Shown here one piece after another: positions 9,341 through 18,371 of a stretch of DNA of 64,000 nt. Every line of letters begins with the position of its first letter. Positions within the stretch are counted from its first letter, which is position 1. The notes under the pieces are model-generated. The model had not been told where the DNA came from and searched no databases. It was given only the letters and a program-made list of their open reading frames with translations. Location of the stretch: NCBI RefSeq assembly GCF_001043005.1, contig NZ_JYKZ01000003.1, positions 62,001 to 126,000 on the forward strand. Reading direction: 5' to 3'. Origin of the DNA: Pseudomonas psychrophila (GTDB lineage Bacteria > Pseudomonadota > Gammaproteobacteria > Pseudomonadales > Pseudomonadaceae). The translations under genes were made by a program, and so were the position numbers.

Positions 9341-9775
9341 ATGCCGTTAACCGATCAGCACCGTTTTGGTATGCAACTGGCCCAAATGTCCCGTGGCTGG
9401 CGTGCCGAGCTGGATCGTCGTCTTGCCGGTCTGGGGTTGTCCCAGGCGCGCTGGTTGGTGCTCTTGCATCTGGCCCGTTTTGACGAGGCGCCTACTCAGC
9501 GCGAACTGGCCCAAAGCGTTGGCGTTGAAGGCCCGACCCTTGCTCGTTTGCTCGACAGCCTTGAAGCCCAGGGCCTGGTTCAGCGTCACTCGGTGGTCGA
9601 AGACCGCCGCGCCAAGAAAATCGTCCTGAGTGACTCCGCCCGCCCGTTGATCGAGCAGATCGAAGCCATCGCCACGGCCTTGCGCCAAGAGTTGTTTGTG
9701 GGCGTCGACGAAGAAGAGCAGCGTATTTGCCTGCGCGTTCACAAGCGCATTCTGGATAACCTCGAAAAGCACTGA
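9341..9775 (+). CDS. MarR/SlyA-family transcriptional regulator
   Basis: A 144-residue winged-helix regulator. The core runs from LSQARWLVLLHLARF through TQRELAQSVGVEGPTLARLLDSLEAQGLV (recognition helix) to the wing VVEDRRAKKIVLSD, which carries the DxR motif typical of MarR proteins. The ends form the dimer helices. It stands alone between recQ and a REP pair, so its targets cannot be read from context; a palindrome in front of it suggests autoregulation. Confidence 0.9.
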   Translation: MPLTDQHRFGMQLAQMSRGWRAELDRRLAGLGLSQARWLVLLHLARFDEAPTQRELAQSVGVEGPTLARLLDSLEAQGLVQRHSVVEDRRAKKIVLSDSARPLIEQIEAIATALRQELFVGVDEEEQRICLRVHKRILDNLEKH

Positions 9776-9793
9776 TCCCTGCACATTTCCCCT

Positions 9794-9880
9794 TGTGGGA
9801 GCGAGCCTGCTCGCGATGGCATCACTGCGGTCTCTTTGGAAGACCGTGCTGCCAGCATCGCGAGCAGGCTCGCTCCCACA
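9794..9880. repeat. Inverted REP pair (REPIN), GAGCCTGCTCGCGA variant
   Basis: TGTGGGAGCGAGCCTGCTCG and its exact inverted copy flank a unique spacer between the convergent MarR and plpD genes. Confidence 0.9.
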
Positions 9881-9893
9881 TTGGTTTGAATCG

Positions 9894-12080
9894 TCAGAAC
9901 GTCTGCCCCAAATTCAAATACAGCGCCTTTTGGTCATCATCGTTAAAGCCATAGCTGAAGTTCAGCGGGCCCAGCGGTGTGTCGAAACCGATAAAAATAC
10001 TCGCCGCATTGATATAGCCGCTGTCGAACTCGTTGTCGTTGTTCCAGGCGCGCCCGCGTTCCAGCGAGGCACCGGCATACAGCGGGAAATCAAACGGCAA
10101 GTATGAGCGCGGCGTGAGACGGCGATAGTACACGGCACGCATCAGGCTGATGTTCTGCCCCGAAATCCCGTCTTCCCTGAACCCAGACAACTGCCGTGCG
10201 CCGCCGAGCAGGAAGCTCGATGTCACCACATTGGCCTTGTCCAGCGTGCGCCCGTAGCGTCCGCCCAAAATCCAGGTGTCGGGTCCCGAACTCAGGGCCT
10301 TGTCCAGATTGAACTCCCATTGACGATAACGCTCGTCCGAACCGATGCCCGGATCGAATTGACGCACGCTCAGGTTGATGTCTTCACCGGAGTGGGGGAA
10401 GTACACGTTATCCAGAGAGTCGAAGGAGTATTTCAGGTCGTAGAAGCCTTCATTGAAGCTGGTGCTTGGCAAGTCACGCTCGCCAATTCGCACGTCGGCC
10501 TTGCCCCATGCCTCGCCCACACCCAAGCGGATCTCGCCGCTGTTGCCGATTTGACGACCAAAATTCAGGCCAAAGCCGTAACGCTCAAGTCGGTACTCGG
10601 CAATAGGGTCGTTATCGAGGATGGCTTCCACGTTTTGTGACTGGGCGTTGATGTAGGGCGCTACAAAGTACCTCGAGCCCGCATCCAGCGGCTGATAAAA
10701 CTCGCTGTACAGCTCTTGCTTGTCGCCAATCTGTACCCGAGTCAGCCACTCGGCACCCAGGGTGTTGATGCCGTTGATGCGGTAACTGGCGCCGATATTG
10801 AACGCGCTGTCGCCGCGCATATCGTCAGACAGGTTCAGCCCCAGGCGAAGATAGTCAGTACCGCTGCGTTTGCCACGGGCGCTGATGACCAGCGTGCGGT
10901 CCTGGCCTTTGTGCACCACGCGGTACTGCACCTGATCGAAGTAGTCCAGCCCGTACAGCGTGCCCATATCCCGTTGCAAACGGCCCAGGTCCAGCGGCTC
11001 GCCAATGGGTTGGCGAATGTAATAGCGGATCACCGAGTCGCCGATTTTCGAATCGTTTTCGATCTTGATCGCGGTAATGACCGGGGTGCGTTCTTCGGGG
11101 GTTCGGGCCTCAGCCAACTGAGTGTTGGAGTCATGGTGCAAGCTGGCCAGGCGCTTTTCGAGTATCTGCGTGGCGCGGTAGCCGGCGTTGATGATGTCTT
11201 GCGAGCGACCAAAATCGGTGGCGCCATAACTGGCCAGCGCGGGCTGGATCAGGATGTCGTCCGGTTTGAGCGACGCCAGCTGCACTTCGGAGTTGCTGCG
11301 GGTCATCAGGGTAATGGACTGGTTGAGGATATCGAACACGGTGTTGAGTTCTTTGCGCCCCCGAAGCGGGGTGCCGATGTCCACCACGATGACCATGTCC
11401 ACGCCCATCTCGCGGGCTACATCCACGGGAATATTGTCGACCATGCCCCCGTCAACCAGCAGCTGCCCGTTGATCTCAACCGGGGCGAATACCGCCGGGA
11501 TCGACATACTCGCGCGGATCACCTGGGGCAGATGGCCCTTGCGAAACACCACCTTTTCGCCATTGACGATATCGGTGGCCACGGCACGAAACGGGATCGG
11601 CAGCTTGTCGAAATCACGGATGTCGCTGCTATGAGCTAGCAAACTTTCGAGCAGCAACGACAGGTTCTGGCCCTGGATCACGCCCAATGGCAAGCCCAGA
11701 CTGCCATCATCGCGAAAACTGAGTTTTTGTTTGACCAGAAAATCACGGTCATCCTGCTTGCGCCGGAACGGTATGTCTTCGCGGGCCGGAGCGTCTGACA
11801 GGGCTTCCTGCCAGTCGATGCCCAGCGCGAGTTTTTCCAGCTCATCGATCTTGTAGCCCGAGGCATACAGCCCGCCGATCACTGCCCCCATGCTGGTGCC
11901 CGCGATGGCATCGATATGAATGCCTTGCTCTTCGAGCGCCTTGAGTACGCCGACGTGGGCCAGGCCACGGGCCGCCCCTCCGGACAGTACCAGGCCGATT
12001 TTTGGCTTGGCCGCTTCGGCAGCAAACAGCACCAAGGGGCATAAACACAGGAGTAAACAGCTCAGCAGGCGGCGCATCAT
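9894..12080 (-). CDS. plpD: Patatin-like phospholipase autotransporter (type Vd, PlpD-like)
   Basis: The 728-residue protein has a signal peptide (RRLLSCLLLCLCPLVLFAAEA), then a patatin lipase domain with the oxyanion loop SGGAARG, nucleophile motif GTSMG and the catalytic DGG aspartate, then a POTRA-like segment (around residues 320-400) and a C-terminal BamA/Omp85-type beta-barrel ending in phenylalanine, the signal read by the BAM complex. This is the P. aeruginosa PlpD architecture: the barrel exports its own class-A1 phospholipase domain. The ATG at 12080 has a GAGA ribosome site; a TTG further upstream is rejected. It is monocistronic and divergent from the SelT-type gene with only 67 bases between them. 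Confidence 0.9.
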   Translation of the reverse strand: MMRRLLSCLLLCLCPLVLFAAEAAKPKIGLVLSGGAARGLAHVGVLKALEEQGIHIDAIAGTSMGAVIGGLYASGYKIDELEKLALGIDWQEALSDAPAREDIPFRRKQDDRDFLVKQKLSFRDDGSLGLPLGVIQGQNLSLLLESLLAHSSDIRDFDKLPIPFRAVATDIVNGEKVVFRKGHLPQVIRASMSIPAVFAPVEINGQLLVDGGMVDNIPVDVAREMGVDMVIVVDIGTPLRGRKELNTVFDILNQSITLMTRSNSEVQLASLKPDDILIQPALASYGATDFGRSQDIINAGYRATQILEKRLASLHHDSNTQLAEARTPEERTPVITAIKIENDSKIGDSVIRYYIRQPIGEPLDLGRLQRDMGTLYGLDYFDQVQYRVVHKGQDRTLVISARGKRSGTDYLRLGLNLSDDMRGDSAFNIGASYRINGINTLGAEWLTRVQIGDKQELYSEFYQPLDAGSRYFVAPYINAQSQNVEAILDNDPIAEYRLERYGFGLNFGRQIGNSGEIRLGVGEAWGKADVRIGERDLPSTSFNEGFYDLKYSFDSLDNVYFPHSGEDINLSVRQFDPGIGSDERYRQWEFNLDKALSSGPDTWILGGRYGRTLDKANVVTSSFLLGGARQLSGFREDGISGQNISLMRAVYYRRLTPRSYLPFDFPLYAGASLERGRAWNNDNEFDSGYINAASIFIGFDTPLGPLNFSYGFNDDDQKALYLNLGQTF

Positions 12081-12147
12081 GAATCTCTGGGCAAGCGACA
12101 AAGGCGGTTATTATAGCGGCGCCTTTCCTTCAAGAGCCTTTGAAATC

Positions 12148-12435
12148 ATGTCGTCAAACAAACCCGAAATTGTCATCACCTACTGCACCCAATGCCAGTG
12201 GCTGTTGCGCGCTGCCTGGCTGGCCCAGGAGTTGCTCAGCACGTTTGCCGAAGACCTTGGCCGGGTCGCGTTGGAGCCGGGCACCGGTGGGGTATTTCGC
12301 ATCACTTGCGATGGCGTACAGATCTGGGAGCGCAAGGCCGATGGCGGCTTTCCCGAGGCCAAGGTGCTCAAGCAGCGCGTTCGCGACCAGATCGATCCAC
12401 AGCGCGACCTCGGGCATAACGATCGGGTTCAGTGA
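12148..12435 (+). CDS. SelT/SelW/SelH-family redox protein
   Basis: A 95-residue thioredoxin-like Rdx protein. The family CxxC motif is CTQC in ITYCTQCQWLLRAAWLAQELL, near residue 14, with cysteine in place of the selenocysteine found in animal SelW. A conserved FRITCDGVQIWERK strand-turn and GGFPEAKVLKQRVRDQI helix follow. It is presumed to act in cytoplasmic thiol redox chemistry; the substrate is not known. It overlaps the convergent EamA gene by 7 bases at their 3' ends. Confidence 0.88.
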   Translation: MSSNKPEIVITYCTQCQWLLRAAWLAQELLSTFAEDLGRVALEPGTGGVFRITCDGVQIWERKADGGFPEAKVLKQRVRDQIDPQRDLGHNDRVQ

Positions 12436-13319
12436 GCGGCGGCGTCCAGTGTTGACTTGCCCGTAGCGGGGCCGCTGGCCATGCGGCTCGACACCACAAT
12501 CGCGACAATAATCAGCACCCCGCCCAGTAGCATGCGCAGCGAAGGTGTTTCGTGGAACAGCAGCCATGCCAGAGTGATGCCGTAGACCGGCTCCAAGGCA
12601 AAGACCACGGCAGCTGTACGCGCTTTGATCACCGCCAGGCTTGCGACGAACAGGCTGTGAGCCAGCCCGGTGCAAAGTACGCCGAGCAGGCAGATCCACA
12701 GCCAGTCCAGCGGGCGAACATCGTTCAGCTGCGGGGCGGCAAATGGCAGCAGGCAAAAGGCGACTACCACGTTCTGCCACATGGCTGCCTGCACGGCCGG
12801 AACTCGTCCCGCGTTGGCGCGGTTGTTCAGCGACAGCAAAGAGAACAGCAGCCCCGAGGCGATTGACCACAGCAGCCCTTCGGTGGCCTGGCTGGCCAGA
12901 TCGAAACTGGGGGTGACGAGAATCAGCCCGACGCTGACCAGAACCACCAGAATGATTTCGTTGAGCCGGATGCGTTCGCGAAAAATCAATCCTTCGAGAA
13001 TCACCGTAAACGCCGGAAAACTGGCAAAGCCCAAGGTCGCAATCGCGACCCCGGCGATCTTGACCGAAACAAAAAAACTCACCCAGTGCCCGGCCAGCAG
13101 CAAACCGCTTAACAGCAGATTGCGGGCATCGCGCAGGGTCAGTTTGTACCAGCAGCCTTTGGCCAGCCCGGCGAAACAGACCAGCGCCAGCACCGCAAAT
13201 GCGGCGCGACCAAAAACGATGACCGAAGCTGAAGCGGCCGCAAGCTTGCCGAAAACGCCAGTCAGGCCAAACAGCAAGGCGCCGATATGCAGAGCGCCCA
13301 AGGCGGTACGCGGAGTCAT
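12429..13319 (-). CDS. EamA-type drug/metabolite transporter (DMT superfamily)
   Basis: The 296-residue protein has about ten predicted membrane helices arranged as two EamA repeats, the second starting near EGLLWSIASGLLFSLLSL. DMT proteins of this kind export amino acids or other small metabolites; the substrate cannot be read from sequence. The start has an AAGGA ribosome site. It lies 77 bases downstream of an AraC-type gene on the same strand, which is a likely regulator or cotranscribed partner. Confidence 0.87.
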   Translation of the reverse strand: MTPRTALGALHIGALLFGLTGVFGKLAAASASVIVFGRAAFAVLALVCFAGLAKGCWYKLTLRDARNLLLSGLLLAGHWVSFFVSVKIAGVAIATLGFASFPAFTVILEGLIFRERIRLNEIILVVLVSVGLILVTPSFDLASQATEGLLWSIASGLLFSLLSLNNRANAGRVPAVQAAMWQNVVVAFCLLPFAAPQLNDVRPLDWLWICLLGVLCTGLAHSLFVASLAVIKARTAAVVFALEPVYGITLAWLLFHETPSLRMLLGGVLIIVAIVVSSRMASGPATGKSTLDAAAH

Positions 13320-13396
13320 TGCATTCCTTAAATCAATACGGGCAAGACGTGCAGTCTAAGGGGCAGGGCGGGGGGCTGTCTGTCGTGAGACTGGCG

Positions 13397-14155
13397 TCAG
13401 TTGTCGCCAGACTCGCGGCGCAGCACCGAAGGCGAGGCGCCGAATTCCCGGAGCATGGCGGCTGCAAAAGCGCTTTGTGAACTGTAACCGACGCGGCTGG
13501 CGACTTCGCCAATGGGCAGAGCGCTGTGGCGTAACAGCGTCAAGCCGCTGTACAGGCGGCGTTGGCGAATGTAGTCCATGGGAGTCTGCCCGCTCTCGCT
13601 GACAAAACGACTGTGCAAGCGGGCGCAGGATAGGCCAGCGATGTGTGCCAGGTCCGCGACCTGCAGCGGGTAGGCGGCGTTTTGCTCGATGTAGGCATCC
13701 ATGGCGGCATAGGGCAGGCGTTTGGGTTGAACCTGTTCGGGTGCAAGCTGGTTCAAACTGGCCAACAGCAGGATCGCACCCTGGCGGGCAATCAGCGGAT
13801 CACTCACAGGACTGCTGGCCAGCCAGCTCACCAATTGATGTTGCCTGGGGTCCAGGATCAGGTGACCGGCCGTGTCGAGCAAGCGACGGCTGGCATCGGC
13901 GTGCTCGCCCAGGGTTTGCCCGAGCCAGTTTTGCCCCGGAACATCGAGCACCAGGCAGTGGCTGCCTTGCGGGCTGCCGCAGGTGTGGTGGGCACCTGCG
14001 GGAATAATGATCAGGTGTTGCTGGCGCAACAGGCTGGCGCGCCCGTCCACTTCGAAATCGAGTTTGCCGGACAGACTGATCACCACCTGCGCGTGCTCAT
14101 GGCTGTGAGCAATCACCTCTTGGCGGTAATGACGCAGTGACAGGATTTGGTCCAT
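13397..14155 (-). CDS. AraC-family transcriptional regulator
   Basis: A 252-residue regulator with an N-terminal cupin-like sensing domain (HSHEHAQVVISLSGKLDFEVDG) and a C-terminal AraC DNA-binding domain with two helix-turn-helix units; the signature GYSSQSAFAAAMLREFGASPSVLRR closes the second. It lies between trkH-like and EamA genes on the same strand, 18 bases after the TrkH stop codon. Control of the adjacent EamA exporter is the simplest inference. Confidence 0.9.
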   Translation of the reverse strand: MDQILSLRHYRQEVIAHSHEHAQVVISLSGKLDFEVDGRASLLRQQHLIIIPAGAHHTCGSPQGSHCLVLDVPGQNWLGQTLGEHADASRRLLDTAGHLILDPRQHQLVSWLASSPVSDPLIARQGAILLLASLNQLAPEQVQPKRLPYAAMDAYIEQNAAYPLQVADLAHIAGLSCARLHSRFVSESGQTPMDYIRQRRLYSGLTLLRHSALPIGEVASRVGYSSQSAFAAAMLREFGASPSVLRRESGDN

Positions 14156-14173
14156 GGCGACCTCATGTGTGGA

Positions 14174-15628
14174 TCAGTGCCGCCAGAATGCCGGAATGCA
14201 CAGTACGAACACGGTAATGATCTCAAGGCGCCCCAGCAACATGCCCAGGGACAGAATCCACTTGGCTGCATCCGGCAGGCTCGCGAAGTTGCCGGAGGGG
14301 CCAATGGTTTCGCCCAGCCCCGGTCCAACGCCGGACACGGTACTGGCAGCGCCGGTGAGGGCGGTCATCCAGTCCAGCCCCAGCAACGAAAGGGCCAGGG
14401 CGATCACGCAAATGGTGATGGCAAAGAAGAACGAAAAGGTCAAAATCGAGCGTACGATTTCTTCGTCGAGGCGGTGGCCGTTGTACTTCTGCTTGATCAC
14501 CGCGCGGGGGTGGATCAGCTGATTAAGGTTGGCCTTGAGCAGGATATAGGCCACTTGAAAGCGGAAAATCTTGATTCCGCCTGCGGTCGAGCCCGAACAC
14601 CCGCCAATAAAGCCCAGATAGAAAAACAGCATAAGCGAGAAATTGCCCCACAGGCTGTAGTCGCCCAGCGCAAAGCCTGTGGTCGTAACAACCGAAGTTA
14701 CGTTCAGCGCCACATGGCGAAAGGCGTCCCAGTAGGGCATGTTGGTGGTCCACCACAGCCAGGCGCTGAGTACGATCCAGGTCACCAGCAGCAAACCGAG
14801 CAAGCCTTGTACCTGTTGGTCCTTGATCAGCGCCTTGCGATGGCCGCGCAGGGTGGCGACATACAGGGTAAACGGCAAGCTGCCCATGATCATTACGGCA
14901 ATGGCTACCCAGTGCACCGCCGGTTGTGACCATTTGGCCAGCGACTGGTCAGAGGTCGAGAATCCACCGGTGGAAATGGCCGACATGGCGTGGTTGATCG
15001 CGTCAAACACACTCATGCCCGCCCACCAGAACGCCAGGCTACCGATGATGGTGATGCCGATATAGGCGGCCACTATCAGTCTGGCCACCATGTGCGAGCG
15101 GGGCATGACCTTTTCCGAACGGTCAGAAGATTCGGTCTGGAACAGGCGCATGCCACCGATTCGCAGCAAGGGCAAAATCGCTACCGCCATACCGATAAAG
15201 CCAATGCCCCCGAGCCAGTGGAGCATTGAGCGCCACATCAAAATGCCGGGGGACATGGTGTCCAGCCCGCTCAATACCGTGGAACCGGTGGCGGTAATGC
15301 CGGACATGCTTTCGAAAAAAGAGTCGGTGTAGCTGATGTGCTGCGTCAGCAAAAATGGCAGCGCGGCGAAGATACACACGATGACCCAGCTGGACACTGT
15401 CAGCAGGTACATGTCCCGGGGGCGCAGGTGAACCTGCTCGGGGCGTCCAGGTACCACCAGCGCCAAACCGGCAATAAAGGTAATCAGGCTGGCCCACAGG
15501 AAAGACGGCAAGTCGCCCAAGTGGTCGTAAATCACCAGGGTCAGCATGGGCACAGCCATGCTGATCGCGAGCGTAATCAGGAAGATGCCGATAATAAAAC
15601 CGATGATGCGTAAGGTCGGCAACGCCAT
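14174..15628 (-). CDS. trkH: TrkH-family potassium uptake protein
   Basis: A 484-residue polytopic membrane protein with four repeated pore-loop motifs that line the cation filter: SGITATGSTVLSG, SAISTGGFSTSD, SVVTTTGFALGDY and STVSGVGPGLGE. It moves K+ with help from a cytoplasmic TrkA subunit encoded elsewhere. The ATG at 15628 begins a natural membrane-protein N-terminus (MALPTLRIIGFIIGIFLIT); an upstream in-frame ATG adds 11 residues without a ribosome site. The AraC gene follows closely on the same strand. Confidence 0.92.
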   Translation of the reverse strand: MALPTLRIIGFIIGIFLITLAISMAVPMLTLVIYDHLGDLPSFLWASLITFIAGLALVVPGRPEQVHLRPRDMYLLTVSSWVIVCIFAALPFLLTQHISYTDSFFESMSGITATGSTVLSGLDTMSPGILMWRSMLHWLGGIGFIGMAVAILPLLRIGGMRLFQTESSDRSEKVMPRSHMVARLIVAAYIGITIIGSLAFWWAGMSVFDAINHAMSAISTGGFSTSDQSLAKWSQPAVHWVAIAVMIMGSLPFTLYVATLRGHRKALIKDQQVQGLLGLLLVTWIVLSAWLWWTTNMPYWDAFRHVALNVTSVVTTTGFALGDYSLWGNFSLMLFFYLGFIGGCSGSTAGGIKIFRFQVAYILLKANLNQLIHPRAVIKQKYNGHRLDEEIVRSILTFSFFFAITICVIALALSLLGLDWMTALTGAASTVSGVGPGLGETIGPSGNFASLPDAAKWILSLGMLLGRLEIITVFVLCIPAFWRH

Positions 15629-15747
15629 GAAGTCAGCTCGGGCATGAAAGAGGGGCGCCATTCTACCTGTGGTCTGGGCTATGTAAACCGCCAGGCCTTA
15701 GGGAGATACCGTTAGAATAGCTGCACATTTTCTTCAGGAGGTGGCCA

Positions 15748-16311
15748 ATGGAGGCTCTCGACGCTTTGCTCAACCGTGTTTCTGCCCCGCGCTTGCTTGA
15801 TCCGGCGCCAACGGCTGAGCAACGTGAAGTACTTTTTGCGGCCGCACTGCGTGCGCCGGATCACGGCCAGTTGCGTCCTTACCGTTTTTTGACGGTTGAA
15901 GGCGAAGCGCGCAATCAATTGGGTGAAATACTTGCCGAGGCCGTGCAGGCCCAGGGTGGCGAGGTGACACAAGCGGCGTTGGACAAGGCTCGCGCCATGC
16001 CTTTGCGTGCACCTTTGGTGGTAGTGGTGATTGCCCGTTTGCAGGATCACTTCAAAGTACCGAAGTCTGAGCAGTTGATTACTGCAGGCTGCGCGGCCCA
16101 TGCCATTGAACTGGCGGCTTATGCCCAGGGCGTTGGCGCGGTATGGCGCACGGGCGAGTTATCCTATGCACCGCACGTCGCCAAAGGTTTGGGCTTGGGC
16201 GAAGGCGAAGAAGTAGTGGCGTTTTTGTATCTTGGGACACCGCAGAACGAACTGCGTACCGCGCCGAAAGTGGATAGCGCCGAGTTCGTGAAGGCGTGGT
16301 CGGTCAATTAA
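15748..16311 (+). CDS. Nitroreductase-family flavoprotein (YdjA-like)
   Basis: The 187-residue protein has the short YdjA-type nitroreductase pattern: an FMN phosphate-binding RAPDHGQLRPYRFL segment near residue 35, a central helix with ITAGCAAHAIELAAYAQGVGAVWRTG, and a C-terminal GEEVVAFLYLGTP strand. These dimers use FMN and NAD(P)H; the physiological substrate is unknown. A strong AGGAGGTGG ribosome site precedes the ATG. It diverges from trkH and converges on cpxS. Confidence 0.9.
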   Translation: MEALDALLNRVSAPRLLDPAPTAEQREVLFAAALRAPDHGQLRPYRFLTVEGEARNQLGEILAEAVQAQGGEVTQAALDKARAMPLRAPLVVVVIARLQDHFKVPKSEQLITAGCAAHAIELAAYAQGVGAVWRTGELSYAPHVAKGLGLGEGEEVVAFLYLGTPQNELRTAPKVDSAEFVKAWSVN

Positions 16312-16325
16312 GAAGCACACATACT

Positions 16326-16362
16326 CGTAGCAGCAGCCTCGCGGAGCTCGACAGCTGCTACG
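16326..16362. repeat. Second-family repetitive palindrome (GTAGCAGC type)
   Basis: GTAGCAGC and GCTGCTAC arms flank a CCTCGCGGAGCTCGACA core, forming a hairpin between convergent genes. The same GTAGCAGCTG...GAGGCTGCG family recurs near 23403 and 53774. Confidence 0.75.
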
Positions 16363-16383
16363 CATTGAGTGAAAGCGCAACCT

Positions 16384-17718
16384 TCACAGATTGCCGTTGG
16401 GCTCCAGCGGTAACTCCAGGGTGGCGATAAACCCGCCGTCCGGGTGATTGCCCAGTACCAGGCGGCCGCCATGACGTTCCGCCGCACGGCGTGCAATCGC
16501 CAGTCCCAATCCGTGCCCGGCGGCTGTCTGGCCGGGTGCGCGGAAGAACGGTTCGCCCAGCTGCGTCAAATGCTCTTCAGCCGCTCCAGGTCCGTGGTCG
16601 CGAACCTTGATGGTGATGTGCTCGCCCTCGCGCGCCGCACTCAACTCGATCGGCTGGCCGGGCGGGTTGAAACGTTGCGCATTGCGCAGCAGATTATCCA
16701 CCGCACGCTCGATCATCAAAGGCCAGCCATTGAGGCTCAAATCCGGCTCGGCATGCAATTGCACGGGTTGCTCAGGGACCGCCATCGACGCATCCTTTTG
16801 CACTGAGTAGAGCAGGGCATTGAGCTCGACGTGCTCCGCGCTCGCCTGATCGGCATCAACCCGGGCCAGGGTCAGGATCTCGCTGATCAATGACTCGAGC
16901 CGATCGCATTCGCGGGTCAGCCGCGGCCACAGTTTTTCCCGCTCTTCAGGTCCGGCGCGCTCAGCCAGTGCCAGGGCGATTTTAAGGCGGGCCAGTGGCG
17001 AGCGCAGTTCGTGGGACACGTCGCGCAGCAGCTGGCGCTGACTGCTGATCAAACTCTGCAGGCGGGCACCCATGCGGTTGAAGTCGGTGGCCAGGACGCC
17101 AAACTCATCGCGGCGCGAGGCCAGGCGCGCCAAGCTGTTCTGTTGATAGGTGGTTTGCCCCAGATCGTGCACCGCCACCCGCAGGCGGCTAAGTGGCCGG
17201 GTGATCGACAACGTGACCACCAGGCTGAACAGGGTCAGCACCACCAGGGCAATTCCCAATGCGCTCAGCGGCCAGAGCAGGCTCTGGCGATGCCAGGCAT
17301 CCAGTTCCGGGTGCGGAATGCGATAAATCAGCAGGTAAGTTTCGGCGGTTTTCGGGCTGGTGTATTCGACCGTCAGGCGGCGCCACGGCAACTGCTCTTC
17401 GCCCGGGTGCTGGCGAGCTTCCCAGGCGGCTGCCCGGCGCGGGAAGGTGCCGCGTACTACGGGGTCGCCACTTTCGTTAAGAACCTGCACATCGATGTGG
17501 TAACGACGTTTGCGTTTTTCGAGGAAGTCTTGCGCCGCGTCGGCGCCCTGGGTTTCGTAGCGCTCAGTCCATTGTTGCGCCAGATTGGCGATCCCCGGGT
17601 GGCGGGAAAGAATCCACGCGTCCTGATTGAGCATATGCCCCAGCAGGATCGACAGCCCTGCGACCAAGGCAATTGCCAGCCAAAAGCTGGCAAGAATGCG
17701 CCAAAACAGTGATCGCAC
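16384..17718 (-). CDS. cpxS: Sensor histidine kinase of the Cpx-type system
   Basis: A 444-residue membrane kinase: helix at residues 7-29, periplasmic sensor to about 148, second helix 149-171, HAMP linker, then DHp with phospho-accepting His236 in RDVSHELRSPLARLK, and a catalytic domain with NLLRNAQRFN and DHGPGA boxes. Its gene order with a CpxP-like protein and an OmpR-type regulator equals PA3206-PA3205-PA3204 of P. aeruginosa, where the pair is called CpxS/CpxR and controls envelope stress and efflux. The start is a GTG behind GAGGAATT. A terminator lies between it and the CpxP-like gene, so its level is probably set by read-through. Confidence 0.88.
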   Translation of the reverse strand: MRSLFWRILASFWLAIALVAGLSILLGHMLNQDAWILSRHPGIANLAQQWTERYETQGADAAQDFLEKRKRRYHIDVQVLNESGDPVVRGTFPRRAAAWEARQHPGEEQLPWRRLTVEYTSPKTAETYLLIYRIPHPELDAWHRQSLLWPLSALGIALVVLTLFSLVVTLSITRPLSRLRVAVHDLGQTTYQQNSLARLASRRDEFGVLATDFNRMGARLQSLISSQRQLLRDVSHELRSPLARLKIALALAERAGPEEREKLWPRLTRECDRLESLISEILTLARVDADQASAEHVELNALLYSVQKDASMAVPEQPVQLHAEPDLSLNGWPLMIERAVDNLLRNAQRFNPPGQPIELSAAREGEHITIKVRDHGPGAAEEHLTQLGEPFFRAPGQTAAGHGLGLAIARRAAERHGGRLVLGNHPDGGFIATLELPLEPNGNL

Positions 17719-17743
17719 GGTAATTCCTCACGAGTTGTGGTTT

Positions 17744-17780
17744 AAAACGAGTAAAGCCCAACGGCCAGGGGCCGTTGGGC
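17744..17780 (-). terminator. Terminator/attenuator between the CpxP-like gene and cpxS
   Basis: On the minus strand GCCCAACGGCC and GGCCGTTGGGC pair around a short loop, followed by TTTACTCGTTTT. It is placed inside the operon, after the CpxP-like stop and before the cpxS start. Confidence 0.75.
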
Positions 17781-17796
17781 TTGATGCACGCGCGGT

Positions 17797-18228
17797 TTAT
17801 TGCGCTTTAGTAGCTTGCTGTGCTTTCCATTCCTTGAACTGCTTCCACTCGGCCTGACGGTCGGCACGTTTCTTTTGCATCTCGTCGAAACGTTTCTGCT
17901 GATCAGGCTTGAGCACGGCGCGGATATCGCTCTGGGTCTTGTCCTTCTTGGCCTTGATCTCGTCTTTCAGCGCTTTTTGATCAGCGGCTGGCAGTTTTTC
18001 CAGGTACTTCTCGACCAACTGCTTGCGATCATGCATTTGCTCGCCCATCAACTTGCCAATCTGCTGGCGCTGTTCGCGGCTCAGGTCCAGTTGGCTGTAA
18101 GGAGCATCGCCGCGACCGTGGTGTTCGCCACCGTGACGTGGGCCCATTGAGCCGTCGCCACCAGGCATGGCCATTGCGACGGTTGGCAGTGCTGCAGCAA
18201 ACATCAAAGCAATTAGAGTCTTGCGCAT
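17797..18228 (-). CDS. CpxP/Spy-family periplasmic stress protein
   Basis: The 143-residue product has a signal peptide ending near AMAMP, a His/Gly-rich linker, and a helical, charged domain containing the two LTxxQ-type motifs of the family (LSREQRQQIGKLM and LKPDQQKRFDEM). CpxP and Spy are periplasmic cradle-shaped dimers that bind misfolded protein and, for CpxP, damp the kinase. Lying between the response regulator and kinase genes it is probably both target and inhibitor of the system. An AAGGAGAC ribosome site precedes the ATG and a GTAAA-type direct repeat lies about 85 bases upstream. Confidence 0.87.
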   Translation of the reverse strand: MRKTLIALMFAAALPTVAMAMPGGDGSMGPRHGGEHHGRGDAPYSQLDLSREQRQQIGKLMGEQMHDRKQLVEKYLEKLPAADQKALKDEIKAKKDKTQSDIRAVLKPDQQKRFDEMQKKRADRQAEWKQFKEWKAQQATKAQ

Positions 18229-18311
18229 GGTGTGTCTCCTTCGATTACGGTTCCGGTGAATCCGGATGCGCCCAGTTTAGGGAGATCAAGGTCAAGCGCT
18301 GTCAGCCCTGC

Positions 18312-18327
18312 GTAAAGCTTTGGTAAA
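18312..18327. promoter_or_regulatory. CpxR-type binding site
   Basis: GTAAA-N6-GTAAA (GTAAAGCTTTGGTAAA) is a tandem repeat of the known CpxR half-site within the allowed spacing range. It sits in the gap between cpxR and the CpxP-like gene, so it could drive that gene and cpxS. Confidence 0.6.
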
Positions 18328-18371
18328 GAGGGTTTTTCGGGGTCTTTACATACGCTGCCGGCAAAAAGGGG

